Origin: Novosphingobium sp. ZN18A2
GTDB taxonomy: Bacteria > Pseudomonadota > Alphaproteobacteria > Sphingomonadales > Sphingomonadaceae
Direction of reading: 5' to 3'
Assembly (NCBI RefSeq): GCF_036784765.1
Contig: NZ_CP136651.1
Location: forward strand, 1,116,001 to 1,180,000
Length of the DNA: 64,000 nucleotides
Positions within the stretch are counted from its first letter, which is position 1. Each line of letters begins with the position of its first letter. Shown here piece by piece: positions 1-10,462 of the stretch. The translations under genes and the position numbers were made by a program. The notes beneath the pieces are model-generated. The model was given only the letters and a program-made list of their open reading frames with translations, ran no database searches and was not told where the DNA came from.

Positions 1-249
1 GCGATGACGCAGGTTGCGCCCATGGCGACGGCGATACAGCAGACCCAGGCCGACCAGTTGCTTACCCGGCTGACTGGCGCGGGAGAGGATACCGCGATCG
101 GCCTGCTGGTTATCGCCACCACGTGCGCGCTTGTCGGCTATGTCCTTTCGTCGTGGATCTGGCGCTGGCGGGTCGCGCGTCGCCGCCGCAGCCGGCTTGA
201 CGCCGCGGCGGGCGGGCCGGACGGCACGGGCGGAGTGTGGGGCGCATGA
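1..249 (+). CDS. C-terminal end of a membrane protein (partial)
   Basis: The reading frame is open from the first base of the window, so only the C-terminal 82 or so residues are visible. They hold one hydrophobic segment (around the AIGLLVIATTCALVGYVL stretch) followed by a very basic tail (WRWRVARRRRSR), as expected for a last transmembrane helix with a cytoplasmic positive end. The stop codon overlaps the ATG of the next gene (ATGA), which indicates translational coupling to cckA. A DUF2062-type membrane protein would fit this position next to cckA from memory of related genomes, but the visible part is too short to prove the family. Confidence 0.55.
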   Translation, partial: AMTQVAPMATAIQQTQADQLLTRLTGAGEDTAIGLLVIATTCALVGYVLSSWIWRWRVARRRRSRLDAAAGGPDGTGGVWGA

Positions 250-2654
250 GCGGAGACGCGGATCGCCTGGCGGAAGGTGTGGCGCCCGCCCGCGACGTTG
301 CGCTTGCGGGACTGGCGATGTTGGCCAGCGCCGTTTTGCTGTGGCTGGTTTCCGGGCAATTGCTGCTGGGCGCGGCGTTCCTTGCCGCCGTCGTTTCCCT
401 GGGCGCTATCGTGCTTGTCCTTGCGCGCAGGCCCAGTGCCGAGCCCGCGCCCGATTTCGCGTCGCCCGACTGGTCCGTTACGCACGCCGCGATAGAGCGC
501 GACGACATGGCCGTGGCCATCACGGACCGCGCCGGTCGCCTTGTCTGCGCCAATCGCCGCTTTACCGACTGGTTCGGTGCCGCTGCCGCGCCGCCGCGCC
601 TTCCGTTCGAACCGTCCTCCGCAGCAGCGCTGGAGGAAACGACGCGCAGCGCCTGGCGCGACGGGAGGGCCGAAACCGAAGCGCTCGAATCCGAAAGCGG
701 CAGCTGGACCGGCGTCGTCGAACGCGCGGGGCGCGGCGGGGATCATCTCGTCTGGCGTTTCACGCCGCTCGTCACCGGCGATATCGTCGGGGACATGATC
801 GGCCATATCGGCGGCAAATTGGGCCGGGCGCTGGCGCGCGAAGGCGCGCAGGCCGCGGTCGTCGCGCCCGACGGAACGGTGCTCGCCGCCAATCCCGCGT
901 TTGCCCTGCGCGCGACGGGAGAGGACAGCGCGGATATTGCCGGAAGCGATTTCGTCTCGTTCCTCCGCTCCGACGATCAGGAGCGGATTTTCTATGCGCG
1001 CGAAGGGACCAAGGGCGTTCCGGTCCGCATATTGCACTTTCCCGTTGCGGACCCGGACGGTCCGGACGATCCCGATCCTGCCCGGACGCCGTCGCTGTTC
1101 ATGCTGATCGACAACCAGGGCGGCATGGGGGATGCACGCACAGGGCTGCCGCAGATAGAGGCGCTGCTCTCGCGTCTGCCGCTGGGTCTGGCGATGACGG
1201 ACAGGGACGGTCGCTTCTTGTTCGCCAACAGCGCTTTCCTGCGCGCCGCGGGATGCGAGGAAGGTGCGATCCCGCCCTATCCTTCTGATCTTGTGATCCG
1301 AGAAGACAAGTCTGCCCTGTCCGATGCGGTGCGTCGCCACGCCCAGGGCGGCGCGAATGCGGCGGGCGACGTGGCCGTGCGGCTGCGCGTTTCGCCGGAA
1401 GAGCCGGTGTCCCTCAGCCTAGCGGGCGTGCGCGGGCTGGGCGAGGGCTCGGTGCTGCTTTCCCTGAAGGATTCGAGCGAGGAAACCCGCCTCAAGCGGG
1501 AAATTGCGCAGGCCACCAAGATGCAGGCGGTGGGCCAGCTGGCCGGCGGCGTGGCGCACGATTTCAACAACGTGCTGACCGCGATCATCGGATATTGCGA
1601 CCTGATGCTGATGCGCCATACGCCGGGCGACAGCGATTATGACGATATCCAGCAGGTAAAGGCCAATTCGAATCGCGCGGCTTCGCTGACGCGGCAATTG
1701 CTGGCCTTTTCTCGGCAACAGACGCTGCGGCCCGAAGTGCTGCAACTGCCGGACGTCGTTTCCGAGGTTTCGGCGCTGCTCAAGCGCTTGCTGGGTGAAA
1801 AGATTGAACTGGTGGTGCGGCACGACCGTGACCTGGGCCTTGTTCGCGCCGATCCGGTGCAGCTTGAACAGGTGCTGCTCAACCTTGCCGTGAACGCGCG
1901 CGATGCGATGGCCGGGAACCAGGGCGGCGTGCTCAAGCTCGCCACCCGCCGCGTGACCGCGCAGGACGTGCGCGCGATGAAGAGCGAGATCCTGCCGATC
2001 GGGGATTATACCGCGCTGGTGGTTGAGGATAACGGTCACGGCATCAAGCCCGCGCAGATCGGCAAGATCTTCGAACCGTTCTTCACGACCAAGGAAAAGG
2101 GCAAGGGCACCGGACTGGGCCTGTCCACGGTTTACGGCATCGTGAAGCAATCGGGCGGCTTCATCTTCGCGGAAAGCGAAGTGGGGCAGGGCACGCGCTT
2201 CTCCATCTACCTGCCGGTCCATGTCCCGGCTCCGGAAGAACCGTTGGCAGCGGAAAAGCAGGCGCCCGCGAAGAAACGCGAATGGAGCGGCGGCGGCAGT
2301 ATCCTGCTTGTCGAGGACGAGGATACCGTGCGCGCCGTGGCAGAGCGCGCGCTGACCCGGCAGGGTTACGAAGTGACCACTGCCGCCGATGGCGAGGAAG
2401 GGCTGGACGCCATCGCTTCTGGCGGCAAGTTCGACCTGGTGCTGACCGACGTGGTTATGCCCAGCATGGACGGCCCGGCAATGGCGCGGGAGATCCGCCG
2501 CCTGCTGCCCGACCTGCCGGTGATGTTCATGTCCGGCTATGCCGAAGAGCAGTTGCGCAAGGACATCGACATCCCCGACATGTATTTCCTGGCCAAGCCG
2601 TTCAGCGTTCCGCAGATCGTCGCGGCGGTGGAGACCGCGCTTCGCGGGGGATAA
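246..2654 (+). CDS. cckA: CckA-type hybrid sensor histidine kinase
   Basis: This is an 802-residue membrane hybrid kinase. Two hydrophobic segments lie at about residues 18-60, followed by PAS-like regions, a HisKA domain with the phospho-acceptor His438 in GGVAHDFNN, and a HATPase domain with an N box (NLAVNARDAM) and glycine boxes (VEDNGHGI, GKGTGLGLS). A C-terminal receiver domain carries Asp735 in LTDVVMP. This order, and the HDFNNVL signature, match CckA, which in alphaproteobacteria passes phosphate through ChpT to CtrA and CpdR. The ATG at 246 overlaps the upstream stop (ATGA); a GTG three codons earlier is less likely. A CpdR-like receiver, a known output of this relay, lies at 20904-21287. 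Confidence 0.93.
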   Translation: MSGDADRLAEGVAPARDVALAGLAMLASAVLLWLVSGQLLLGAAFLAAVVSLGAIVLVLARRPSAEPAPDFASPDWSVTHAAIERDDMAVAITDRAGRLVCANRRFTDWFGAAAAPPRLPFEPSSAAALEETTRSAWRDGRAETEALESESGSWTGVVERAGRGGDHLVWRFTPLVTGDIVGDMIGHIGGKLGRALAREGAQAAVVAPDGTVLAANPAFALRATGEDSADIAGSDFVSFLRSDDQERIFYAREGTKGVPVRILHFPVADPDGPDDPDPARTPSLFMLIDNQGGMGDARTGLPQIEALLSRLPLGLAMTDRDGRFLFANSAFLRAAGCEEGAIPPYPSDLVIREDKSALSDAVRRHAQGGANAAGDVAVRLRVSPEEPVSLSLAGVRGLGEGSVLLSLKDSSEETRLKREIAQATKMQAVGQLAGGVAHDFNNVLTAIIGYCDLMLMRHTPGDSDYDDIQQVKANSNRAASLTRQLLAFSRQQTLRPEVLQLPDVVSEVSALLKRLLGEKIELVVRHDRDLGLVRADPVQLEQVLLNLAVNARDAMAGNQGGVLKLATRRVTAQDVRAMKSEILPIGDYTALVVEDNGHGIKPAQIGKIFEPFFTTKEKGKGTGLGLSTVYGIVKQSGGFIFAESEVGQGTRFSIYLPVHVPAPEEPLAAEKQAPAKKREWSGGGSILLVEDEDTVRAVAERALTRQGYEVTTAADGEEGLDAIASGGKFDLVLTDVVMPSMDGPAMAREIRRLLPDLPVMFMSGYAEEQLRKDIDIPDMYFLAKPFSVPQIVAAVETALRGG

Positions 2655-2763
2655 ATCACACCGATCTGGCGCGATGTGGAACGGACGTGCAAAGCCTGAT
2701 CGTTTTGCGTGATGCATAAACCATTGAAATAAAACGGTCCGTTCGGGTTGGAACGAAAATATT

Positions 2764-2778
2764 GTTCCCCTCTTGTTC
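2764..2778 (+). promoter_or_regulatory. LexA (SOS) box upstream of recA
   Basis: The sequence GTTC-CCCTCTT-GTTC matches exactly the alphaproteobacterial SOS operator GTTC-N7-GTTC. It lies 74 bases before the recA start codon in the only intergenic stretch of this region, so recA is very probably LexA-repressed and DNA-damage induced. A further GAAC motif directly downstream (CATAAGAAC) forms a partial inverted repeat with the second half-site. I could not place a convincing -10/-35 pair. Confidence 0.85.
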
Positions 2779-2852
2779 CATAAGAACAAACAGGATACAA
2801 CTGCGCCTGTTGACGGTTCGTGTGAGCCAACTCTAGGCAAGGGGACGTAGCC

Positions 2853-3923
2853 ATGGCGGCGCAGCTCAAGCTCATTCAGGAAGGCAAAGACAAGGACATG
2901 GACCGGCAGAAGGCGCTTGATGCGGCGCTTGCACAGATAGATCGCGCGTTCGGCAAGGGCAGCGCGATGAAGCTCGGATCGAAAGAGACCATGCAGGTCG
3001 AAGCGATCTCCACCGGCAGCCTGGGGCTGGATATCGCGCTGGGCATCGGCGGATTGCCGCGCGGCCGGGTGATAGAGGTTTACGGCCCGGAAAGCTCTGG
3101 CAAGACGACGTTGGCGCTCCACGTTATCGCGGAAGCGCAGAAGGCCGGCGGCACGGCGGCCTTCGTCGACGCGGAACACGCGCTCGACCCGGTCTATGCC
3201 AAGAAGCTGGGCGTCGACATCGACGAGCTGATTGTTTCGCAGCCCGATACGGGCGAACAGGCGCTGGAAATCACCGATACGCTGGTGCGGTCGAACGCGA
3301 TCGACGTGCTGGTGGTCGATTCGGTCGCAGCTCTCGTCCCCCGCGCTGAAATCGAGGGCGAGATGGGCGACAGCCACGTCGGCCTTCAGGCCCGCCTGAT
3401 GAGCCAGTCGCTGCGCAAGCTGACCGGTTCGATCAGCCGCTCGCGCTGCATGGTGATCTTCATCAACCAGCTGCGCATGAAGATCGGCGTGATGTACGGG
3501 AACCCCGAGACGACGACCGGTGGCAACGCGCTCAAGTTCTATGCCTCTGTGCGGCTCGACATCCGCCGCACGGGCCAGATCAAAGACCGGGACGAGGTGA
3601 TCGGCAATGCCACCCGCGTGAAGGTTGTGAAGAACAAGGTCGCCCCGCCGTTCAAGCAGGTTGAATTCGACATCATGTATGGCGAGGGCATTTCCAAGAT
3701 CGGTGAGATCCTGGATCTTGGCGTGAAGGCCGGGGTGGTGGAAAAGTCCGGTTCATGGTTCAGCTATGACAGTGTGCGGATCGGCCAGGGCCGTGAAAAC
3801 GCCAAGACCTTCCTCAAGGAAAATCCCGAAATGTGTTCCCGGCTGGAAGCTGCGATCCGCGGCCACACCGACCGGGTGGCCGAGGAGATGATGACGGGTC
3901 CGGACGCGGACGACGACGCCTGA
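2853..3923 (+). CDS. recA: Recombinase A
   Basis: RecA is the 356-residue strand-exchange ATPase that also acts as co-protease for LexA. The Walker A motif GPESSGKT sits at residues 78-85, the MAW signature follows at the polymerisation and ATP-binding core, and loop L2 ([20 protein letters not shown]) is intact. The C-terminus is acidic (GPDADDDA), as is usual. Length and start match the family. The ATG at 2853 is preceded by a purine-rich stretch (AAGGGGACG). The gene stands alone between its SOS box and a strong terminator. Confidence 0.98.
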   Translation: MAAQLKLIQEGKDKDMDRQKALDAALAQIDRAFGKGSAMKLGSKETMQVEAISTGSLGLDIALGIGGLPRGRVIEVYGPESSGKTTLALHVIAEAQKAGGTAAFVDAEHALDPVYAKKLGVDIDELIVSQPDTGEQALEITDTLVRSNAIDVLVVDSVAALVPRAEIEGEMGDSHVGLQARLMSQSLRKLTGSISRSRCMVIFINQLRMKIGVMYGNPETTTGGNALKFYASVRLDIRRTGQIKDRDEVIGNATRVKVVKNKVAPPFKQVEFDIMYGEGISKIGEILDLGVKAGVVEKSGSWFSYDSVRIGQGRENAKTFLKENPEMCSRLEAAIRGHTDRVAEEMMTGPDADDDA

Positions 3924-3972
3924 TCCTCGAGCGCGGCCGGGCAACCCCGCGCCCGGCCGCGAAACCCAAAAG

Positions 3973-4009
3973 CCGCCGCGCCCCCCGGCAGGGGCGCGGC
4001 GGTTTCCTT
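3973..4009 (+). terminator. Intrinsic terminator of recA
   Basis: A perfect 12-bp GC-rich stem (3973-3984 pairs with 3991-4002) with a 6-base loop is followed by the T-rich run TTTCCTTT. It lies 49 bases after the recA stop. The converging EF-G-like gene ends at 4095, so the hairpin also separates the two units. Confidence 0.88.
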
Positions 4010-4094
4010 TATGCGCAGCCCCGGTGTGCCCAGTTTCGGTGCGCGCGATCACGGTATGCGCGGTTCCGGCGCGCGCGTGCCAATGACGCAAAGA

Positions 4095-6155
4095 TCAGGC
4101 CAGCTCTACCGCCCGCTCCTTCACCACTTCGCTCGCCTGTTTGCCTGCCAGTTCGGCCAGGTGGTCGAACCCGGCGGTATAACTTGCCAGACCCTGACTC
4201 AGCGATCGCAGTTCGGCGTCAAGTCCGTAAAGCCCGCTTTCGGGCAGCAGCGCCTCAATCCGCTCCCACCGATCCCATTCGGGATGCGGGCCAAGCCCCA
4301 TGATCTGCCCGCGCCGGCTGGAGAGTGCCGACCCGGCCTTCGATCCCGTTCCGGCCGGCGTATCGACGGTAATCCTGCTCATCGGTTCCAGAAGATAGGG
4401 TGCGGCCTTTTCCAGCGCGTCCGCCATCGCCATGCGCCCTGCGATGCGGAAGGCGAGTTCCGAGGAATCGACCGAATGGAACGATCCGTCGGTCAGCGTC
4501 ACCGCCACGTCCACAACGGGAAAGCCCAGCGGCCCCTTGATCATCGCATCCTTGATCCCGGCCTCGACTGCGGGAATCCACTGCTTGGGGATGACCCCGC
4601 CGCTGATCCTGTCTTCGAAGACGAAGCCCGCGCCGCGTTCCAGCGGCCGAATTTCGATCACCGCGTCGCCATACTGGCCGTGCCCGCCCGATTGCTTCTT
4701 GTGCCGCCCGCGCGCACCGGCCGGTTTGCGGATCGATTCGCGATAAGCGATGCGCGGCGGGTGGGTATCCACCGCAACGCCATAGCGCCGCTCAAGGCGT
4801 GCGAGCACGACCTGCAGGTGTTCGTCGTTCACCCCGCGCAGCAGCGTTTCGTGGCTTTCCTCGTCCTGCTCCCATTCCAGCGCAGGGTCTTCCTCGCACA
4901 GGCGGTGGAGAGCGGCGGACAGCTTGACGTCGTCCTTCCGGTCGCGCGTGCTGATGGCCATCGCCGCATTGCGCGCCGGGTACTCCACCAGCGCGTCACC
5001 CAGTTGCGGCGCGCTGCCCGAACCCAGCAGCATCCCGCTGCGTGCGCCATCCACCTTGGCGACCGCTACCACGTCGCCCGGGCGCGCTTCGGGCAACTTG
5101 GCGGTCTTTTCACCCTGTAATGCGAAGATCGAGCCGGTGCGCGCTGCCTCCCCGCCGATCGACAGGTCATCGCCTTCGTGCAGCGCGTTGCCCAGCACGC
5201 GGCCCAGCGCCAGCCGCCCCATAGAGCCGCCATTGGCAACCTTGAACACGTGCAGCGCGCCACCTTCGGCCAGGCCCACGCGCCGTGCGGCCGCATCGGG
5301 CCAGGGCGTTTCGTGGCGCAACATCTTCAACAATCGCCGCACGCCGCCGTCGGTCAGGGCCGAACCGAACAGCACCGGCACCACTTTCGCCTGCGCGGTA
5401 TCGTCGGCAAGGTCGTGCATCACGGTATCCTGCGTGGGCACTTCGTCCATCAGCAGCGCTTCAAGCAGTTCGTCGTCGAAATCGGCCAGCGTTTCCAGAA
5501 GCCTGGTGTGCTCCTCCTTCTCGCGCACGGCGAGCTCTGCCGGAATCTCGACCACCTCGGACGCTTCGCCCGGGCGATAGCGATAGGCGCGTTCCAGCGC
5601 GACATCGACATAGCCGGTCACCTGCTCGCCGTCGCGGATCGGGAATTCGCGCAAGGCCAGCGGTTCGCGGCTCATCGGTTGCAATGCGTCCAGTATCTCG
5701 CGCACCGATCCCGCACGTGCGCCGTCCATCTTGTTCACGAAAATCGCATGGGGCAGGCCTGCTTCGTCAAGCCGCCGCAGGATCGGACCCGCAAGTCCCG
5801 CGCGTTCGGGGCTGGGGTCTATCACCACGATCGCCATGTCGCAGCTGGCCAGCGCGGCCAGCCCGTCGGATGCGAAGCCGATACCTCCGGGCGTGTCGAT
5901 CAGGGCGAAACGGTCGCCCAGGTATTCAAAGTGCGAAAGGTTGAGTTCGGTCGAGCCGCCTCGCTGGCGCGCCTCCGGACTGGCGTCGCCCACGCTGGTG
6001 CCCGCTTCCACGCTCCCCTGGCGCGTCGTTGCGCCGCTGGCGTAGAGCATTGCCTCGGCGAGGCTTGTCTTACCCGTGCCGGCCGGCCCGACCAATGCGA
6101 CCGCACGGGTTGGCCTGCTGCCGGCCGCGGATTCCCGATTTGTGGTGTTGCCCAT
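4095..6155 (-). CDS. EF-G-like translational GTPase (paralogue)
   Basis: This 686-residue protein has the five-domain layout of elongation factor G. The P-loop GPAGTGKT is at residues 23-30, DTPG at 87-90 and NKMD at 141-144; EF-G domains II-V follow, including a domain IV segment (GGHGQYGDAV). It differs from canonical FusA: the P-loop is not AHIDAGKTT, and the switch I RGITI motif is replaced by a divergent QRGGSTELN stretch. It is therefore an EF-G2-like paralogue rather than the housekeeping factor, which would normally sit in the str operon. The start at 6155 is chosen because AAGGAGG lies about seven bases upstream; the frame stays open further upstream without such a site. Its exact role is not known. 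Confidence 0.85.
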   Translation of the reverse strand: MGNTTNRESAAGSRPTRAVALVGPAGTGKTSLAEAMLYASGATTRQGSVEAGTSVGDASPEARQRGGSTELNLSHFEYLGDRFALIDTPGGIGFASDGLAALASCDMAIVVIDPSPERAGLAGPILRRLDEAGLPHAIFVNKMDGARAGSVREILDALQPMSREPLALREFPIRDGEQVTGYVDVALERAYRYRPGEASEVVEIPAELAVREKEEHTRLLETLADFDDELLEALLMDEVPTQDTVMHDLADDTAQAKVVPVLFGSALTDGGVRRLLKMLRHETPWPDAAARRVGLAEGGALHVFKVANGGSMGRLALGRVLGNALHEGDDLSIGGEAARTGSIFALQGEKTAKLPEARPGDVVAVAKVDGARSGMLLGSGSAPQLGDALVEYPARNAAMAISTRDRKDDVKLSAALHRLCEEDPALEWEQDEESHETLLRGVNDEHLQVVLARLERRYGVAVDTHPPRIAYRESIRKPAGARGRHKKQSGGHGQYGDAVIEIRPLERGAGFVFEDRISGGVIPKQWIPAVEAGIKDAMIKGPLGFPVVDVAVTLTDGSFHSVDSSELAFRIAGRMAMADALEKAAPYLLEPMSRITVDTPAGTGSKAGSALSSRRGQIMGLGPHPEWDRWERIEALLPESGLYGLDAELRSLSQGLASYTAGFDHLAELAGKQASEVVKERAVELA

Positions 6156-6334
6156 GATCGCCTCCTTCATGTGCGAAGGCGCGCCGGGCGCGAAGGTCAT
6201 CCCATATGGCCTCGTGTCAGGCGCGCTCTGGGGTTCGATGGATTGGATGCTCTGCCTCTCGCCGGTGAGTCGCAAGCGGAATCTGGCGTGCGGGAAGGCT
6301 TGTCGCGACGAGCCGTGGCACGTAGCGATCGGGC

Positions 6335-7165
6335 ATGACATCGAATCGCGATTGGGAAGGCCGCGTCGGCCACGCATGGGCGGCCGAATGGCTGCGCACG
6401 GACCGCAGCTTTGGCGAACTGACACAAACGCTGCTGGCGCGAATCGCGCCGCTTGCCGGCGCGCGCATCCTCGATATCGGTTGCGGCGCTGGCGAGTTGT
6501 CGCTGGCGTTTGCGCAGGCGCGTCCCGATGCGCAGGTAACCGGCCTCGACCTCAGCCCGGAATTGCTGGATGCCGCAAGCGCGCGCGGGGGGGACCGGGC
6601 AAACCTGTCGTTCGTCCAGGCCGATGCAAGCGAATGGCGGCCCGATGAAGCGCCGGACCTGCTCGTCTCGCGTCACGGGGTGATGTTCTTCGACGACCCG
6701 CGCACCGCCTTTGCGCACATCGCGGGCTTTGCCGCGCCCGGCGCGAACCTGGTGTTCTCCTGCTTTCGCGCGCCTGCTCACAACCGGTGGGCGGGTGAGG
6801 TGGCGCAGGCCGTAGCGCCCGATGCGACCCAGGGTTCCCCCGACGGATACGCGCCGGGACCGTTCGGTTTCGCCGATCCCGCGCTGGTGGAGGATATCCT
6901 TACGTCGGCGGGCTGGCGCGACGTATCGCTGACGCCTGTCGACTACGCCTATGTCGCGGGCGTAGGAAAGGGCGAGGCGGCAGTGGAAGACGCGCTTTCG
7001 CTGCTGCGCCGCATCGGCCCCGCCGCGCGCGCGCTGCGCGAGCTTCCGGAGGCGGAGCGTACCGCCGCCGAATCGCGGTTGCGCACCGTGCTGGAAGCTC
7101 GGCGCGAAGGCAGCCAGATCGCGTGGCCGGCGGCCGCCTGGATCGTTTCTGCGCGCAAGGGCTGA
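6335..7165 (+). CDS. Class I SAM-dependent methyltransferase
   Basis: The 276-residue protein carries the glycine-rich SAM-binding motif I (ILDIGCGAG, residues 45-53), an acidic end of the second strand (TGLDLSPELL), and a motif II/III region (VQADASEW, DLLVSRHGVMFFDDP). This is the Methyltransf_11/25 type of fold. The start ATG was chosen because the protein begins with the typical lid helix just before motif I; no strong ribosome-binding site is visible. It is divergent from the EF-G-like gene and lies about 100 bases upstream of alaS on the same strand. The substrate cannot be told from sequence. Confidence 0.85.
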   Translation: MTSNRDWEGRVGHAWAAEWLRTDRSFGELTQTLLARIAPLAGARILDIGCGAGELSLAFAQARPDAQVTGLDLSPELLDAASARGGDRANLSFVQADASEWRPDEAPDLLVSRHGVMFFDDPRTAFAHIAGFAAPGANLVFSCFRAPAHNRWAGEVAQAVAPDATQGSPDGYAPGPFGFADPALVEDILTSAGWRDVSLTPVDYAYVAGVGKGEAAVEDALSLLRRIGPAARALRELPEAERTAAESRLRTVLEARREGSQIAWPAAAWIVSARKG

Positions 7166-7267
7166 GCGGGTTTCCATGCCACACCGGCGCGTTGTTCGAC
7201 GGTGCCGATCACTCTTGGCGACGAAACGTGCTTGTTAGGCGCCGGAACTGCCCTTAATCCGCCCCGC

Positions 7268-9919
7268 ATGATTTCGACCAACGACATCCGCCGGTCCTTC
7301 CTCGACTATTTCGGCCAGAACGGGCACGAGATCGTGCCGTCCGCACCGCTGGTGCCCTATAACGATCCCACGTTGATGTTCGTGAACGCGGGGATGGTGC
7401 CGTTCAAGAACGTGTTCACGGGGCTTGAGACGCCGCCTTCGCCGCGCGCCACGTCGTCGCAGAAATGCGTCCGCGCGGGCGGCAAGCACAACGACCTCGA
7501 CAATGTGGGCTATACCGCGCGGCACCACACCTTCTTCGAAATGCTGGGCAACTTCAGCTTCGGCGACTATTTCAAGGAGCAGGCGATCCACCACGCGTGG
7601 ACGCTGCTGACGAAGGAGTGGGGGCTTCCGGCCGAAAAGCTGCTCGCCACCGTCTATCACACGGACGACGAGGCGTTCGAGCTGTGGAAGAAGATTGCCG
7701 GGCTGCCCGAAGACCGGATCATCCGCATCGCCACCAAGGACAACTTCTGGGCGATGGGCGATGACGGCCCGTGCGGCCCGTGCAGCGAAATCTTCTTCGA
7801 TCACGGCGAAGGCATCCCGGGTGGCCCTCCGGGTAGCCCGGACGAGGACGGCGACCGCTTCATCGAGATATGGAACCTTGTTTTCATGCAGTTCGAGCAG
7901 GCGGCGGGCGAGATCACCGGCGACCTGCCCAAGCCCAGCATCGATACCGGCATGGGGCTGGAGCGTATCGCCGCCGTGCTGCAGGGCGTGCATGACAACT
8001 ATGATACCGACACGTTCCGCCACCTGATTTCTGCATCCGAAACGCTGACCGGCGTTGCCGCCGAGGGCGAGGCAACCGCCAGCCACCGCGTGATCGCCGA
8101 TCACCTGCGCTCAACCAGCTTTTTGCTGGCCGACGGCGTTCTGCCCAGCAACGAAGGGCGCGGATACGTGCTGCGCCGGATCATGCGTCGCGCGATGCGC
8201 CACGCGCACCTGCTGGGCGCGCAAGAGCCGCTGATGCACCGGCTGGTGCCCGCGCTCGTCACCGAAATGGGCGCCGCCTATCCCGAACTGGGCCGGGCCA
8301 AGGCGCTGATCGAGGAAACGCTGCTGCGCGAGGAAGTGCAGTTCCGTCGCACGCTGGCGAACGGGTTGAAGCTGCTGGATGAAGCGACCGCCGGAATGGG
8401 CGACGGGGGAGAGCTTCCGGGCGAAACCGCGTTCAAGCTCTATGACACATACGGGTTCCCTTACGACCTGACCGAAGATGCACTGCGCTCTCGCGGGATT
8501 GCGGTGGATCGCGAAGGCTTCGACGCGGCGATGGCGCGGCAGAAGGCGGCTGCGCGCGCGGCATGGAAGGGCAGCGGGCAGGCCGCCGACAGCGAGGTGT
8601 GGTTCGATATCGCCGAACGCGAAGGCGCGACCGAGTTCACCGGCTACACCTCTGTCAGCGGCGATGGACAGGTCGTCGCTCTGGTGAAGAACGGCAAGGA
8701 AGTGGACAACGCCGGCGCGGGCGACACGGTCGTGGTGCTGACCAACCAGACGCCTTTTTATGGCGAAAGCGGCGGGCAGACCGGCGATACCGGCACGATC
8801 ACCGGCGGGGACGGGCTGAATCTGGAAGTAACCGATACGTCGAAGCCGCTGGGCCGGCTCCACGCGCATCACGCCAGGGTCGAAAGCGGGACGATCAAGG
8901 TGGGCGACACCGTGCACATGACGGTTGATGTCGAACGCCGCAACGCGATTCGCGCCAACCACTCTGCCACGCACCTTGTCCACGCGGCGCTGCGCAACCG
9001 TCTGGGCGGCCACGTGACGCAGAAGGGATCGCTGGTCGCGGCGGACCGCCTGCGCTTCGACTTCTCGCAGCCGACCGCCCTGACGGCGGATGACATCGCC
9101 GCGATCGAGGCCGAAGTGAACGCGGAAATCCGCGCGAACGATCCGGTCAGCACGCGCCTGATGACGCCAGATGACGCGATTGCGGCTGGCGCGATGGCGC
9201 TGTTCGGAGAGAAATACGGCGACGAGGTGCGCGTGCTTTCGATGGGCCGCGATACCGAAGGCAAGAGCTATTCGGTCGAACTGTGCGGAGGAACCCACGT
9301 GCGCGCCACCGGCGATATCGGCCTGTTCCGCATCGTTTCGGAAAGCGCGGTCAGTTCGGGCGTGCGCCGGATCGAGGCGCTGACCGGCGAGGCCGCGCGC
9401 CAGTGGCTGGTCCATCGCGAAGACGCGCTGAAACACGCGGCCAGCCTGCTGCGCACGACGCCTGAGGACGTGGAAGGCCGCGTCGCAACCCTGCTTGACG
9501 AGCGCAAGAAGCTGGAACGCGAACTGGCCGAAGCGAAAAAGGCGCTGGCGCTGGGTGGCGGAGGCGGCGCCCCCGCACAGGCGGCGGACGAGAATGTGAA
9601 CGGCGTAACGTTTTCCGGCCAGGTGATCGAAGGGCTCGAAGCGAAGGAATTGCGCGGGCTGATCGATCAGGCGAAGCAGCGCATGGGTTCGGGCGTCGCG
9701 GCAATCGTTGCCGCGGGCGAAGGCAAGGCGGCCATTGCCGTTGGCGTGACCGATGACCTGACGGGCAAGGTAAGCGCAGTCGATCTGGTGCGTGCGGGCG
9801 TGGAAGCGCTGGGCGGCAAGGGCGGCGGTGGCCGTCCCGACATGGCGCAGGGCGGTGGCCCGGATGGCGCCAGGGGAGCCGAGGCCATCGCGGCGGTGAA
9901 GGCGGCGCTGGCGGGTTAG
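7268..9919 (+). CDS. alaS: Alanyl-tRNA synthetase
   Basis: AlaRS charges tRNA-Ala and edits mischarged Ser/Gly. The 883-residue product has the class II aminoacylation domain at the N-terminus (starting [14 protein letters not shown], with [11 protein letters not shown] and NFSFGDYFK), a middle tRNA-binding part, and an editing domain with the zinc-binding HSATH and CGGTH motifs. A C-terminal coiled-coil and C-Ala domain follow. Length is normal (E. coli 876). An upstream in-frame extension to 7202 exists, but family alignments begin at MISTND, so the ATG at 7268 is used. A trmL gene follows 32 bases later. Confidence 0.97.
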   Translation: MISTNDIRRSFLDYFGQNGHEIVPSAPLVPYNDPTLMFVNAGMVPFKNVFTGLETPPSPRATSSQKCVRAGGKHNDLDNVGYTARHHTFFEMLGNFSFGDYFKEQAIHHAWTLLTKEWGLPAEKLLATVYHTDDEAFELWKKIAGLPEDRIIRIATKDNFWAMGDDGPCGPCSEIFFDHGEGIPGGPPGSPDEDGDRFIEIWNLVFMQFEQAAGEITGDLPKPSIDTGMGLERIAAVLQGVHDNYDTDTFRHLISASETLTGVAAEGEATASHRVIADHLRSTSFLLADGVLPSNEGRGYVLRRIMRRAMRHAHLLGAQEPLMHRLVPALVTEMGAAYPELGRAKALIEETLLREEVQFRRTLANGLKLLDEATAGMGDGGELPGETAFKLYDTYGFPYDLTEDALRSRGIAVDREGFDAAMARQKAAARAAWKGSGQAADSEVWFDIAEREGATEFTGYTSVSGDGQVVALVKNGKEVDNAGAGDTVVVLTNQTPFYGESGGQTGDTGTITGGDGLNLEVTDTSKPLGRLHAHHARVESGTIKVGDTVHMTVDVERRNAIRANHSATHLVHAALRNRLGGHVTQKGSLVAADRLRFDFSQPTALTADDIAAIEAEVNAEIRANDPVSTRLMTPDDAIAAGAMALFGEKYGDEVRVLSMGRDTEGKSYSVELCGGTHVRATGDIGLFRIVSESAVSSGVRRIEALTGEAARQWLVHREDALKHAASLLRTTPEDVEGRVATLLDERKKLERELAEAKKALALGGGGGAPAQAADENVNGVTFSGQVIEGLEAKELRGLIDQAKQRMGSGVAAIVAAGEGKAAIAVGVTDDLTGKVSAVDLVRAGVEALGGKGGGGRPDMAQGGGPDGARGAEAIAAVKAALAG

Positions 9920-9951
9920 CGCAGGCCCGCCCGCCCGCGATGGAGCCGATC

Positions 9952-10404
9952 ATGCGCATCGCCCTGTTCGAACCGGAGATTGCCGGGAACGTCGGCGCCG
10001 TTCTGCGGCTTGGCGCGTGCCTTGGCGCGGCGGTCGACCTGATAGAGCCGATGGGATTCATCTGGAACGACCGGCGCGTCCGTCGCGCCGCGATGGACTA
10101 TATCGACCATGTGACCATCGCGCGCCATGCCGGGTTCGATGCCTTCCGCGCGACCACGGGATCGCGCAGGCTGGTGCTGTTCACGACCAAGGCAAACCAT
10201 TCAGCCTACGATTTCGAATACCGGCCAGACGACGTGCTGCTGTTCGGCAAGGAAAGCGCGGGCGTTCCCGCATCGGTTGCCGATCTGTGCGATGCGCGGG
10301 TTCGCATTCCGCTGCGATCAGAGGTCCGGTCATTGAACCTTGCGACCGCGGCATCGCTGGCGCTGGGAGAGGCCTTGCGGCAGACGGCCACATTGCCGCA
10401 ATGA
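9952..10404 (+). CDS. trmL: tRNA (cytidine(34)-2'-O)-methyltransferase
   Basis: TrmL is a SPOUT-class enzyme that 2'-O-methylates the wobble base of tRNA-Leu isoacceptors. The 150-residue protein begins [19 protein letters not shown], has the FGKESAGVP motif, and ends with the [19 protein letters not shown] signature; these form the trefoil knot and SAM site. The start at 9952 is favoured over the ATG at 9940 because GGAG lies six bases upstream. It follows alaS closely on the same strand and is probably cotranscribed with it. Confidence 0.93.
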   Translation: MRIALFEPEIAGNVGAVLRLGACLGAAVDLIEPMGFIWNDRRVRRAAMDYIDHVTIARHAGFDAFRATTGSRRLVLFTTKANHSAYDFEYRPDDVLLFGKESAGVPASVADLCDARVRIPLRSEVRSLNLATAASLALGEALRQTATLPQ

Positions 10405-10462
10405 AGGAAGCCTCTCCACGCGGCAGGCAGGCCATCACGCGCAAGCATCCATCGGAAACGGC

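Noticed and set aside
2810..2837. TTGACG with CTAGG as recA promoter
   Set aside because: The implied start would leave only about nine bases before the ATG and would lie well past the LexA box.
1419..3377. Minus-strand open frame of 652 codons across cckA and recA
   Set aside because: It runs over two well-recognised genes and the SOS box, and its product has no natural features.
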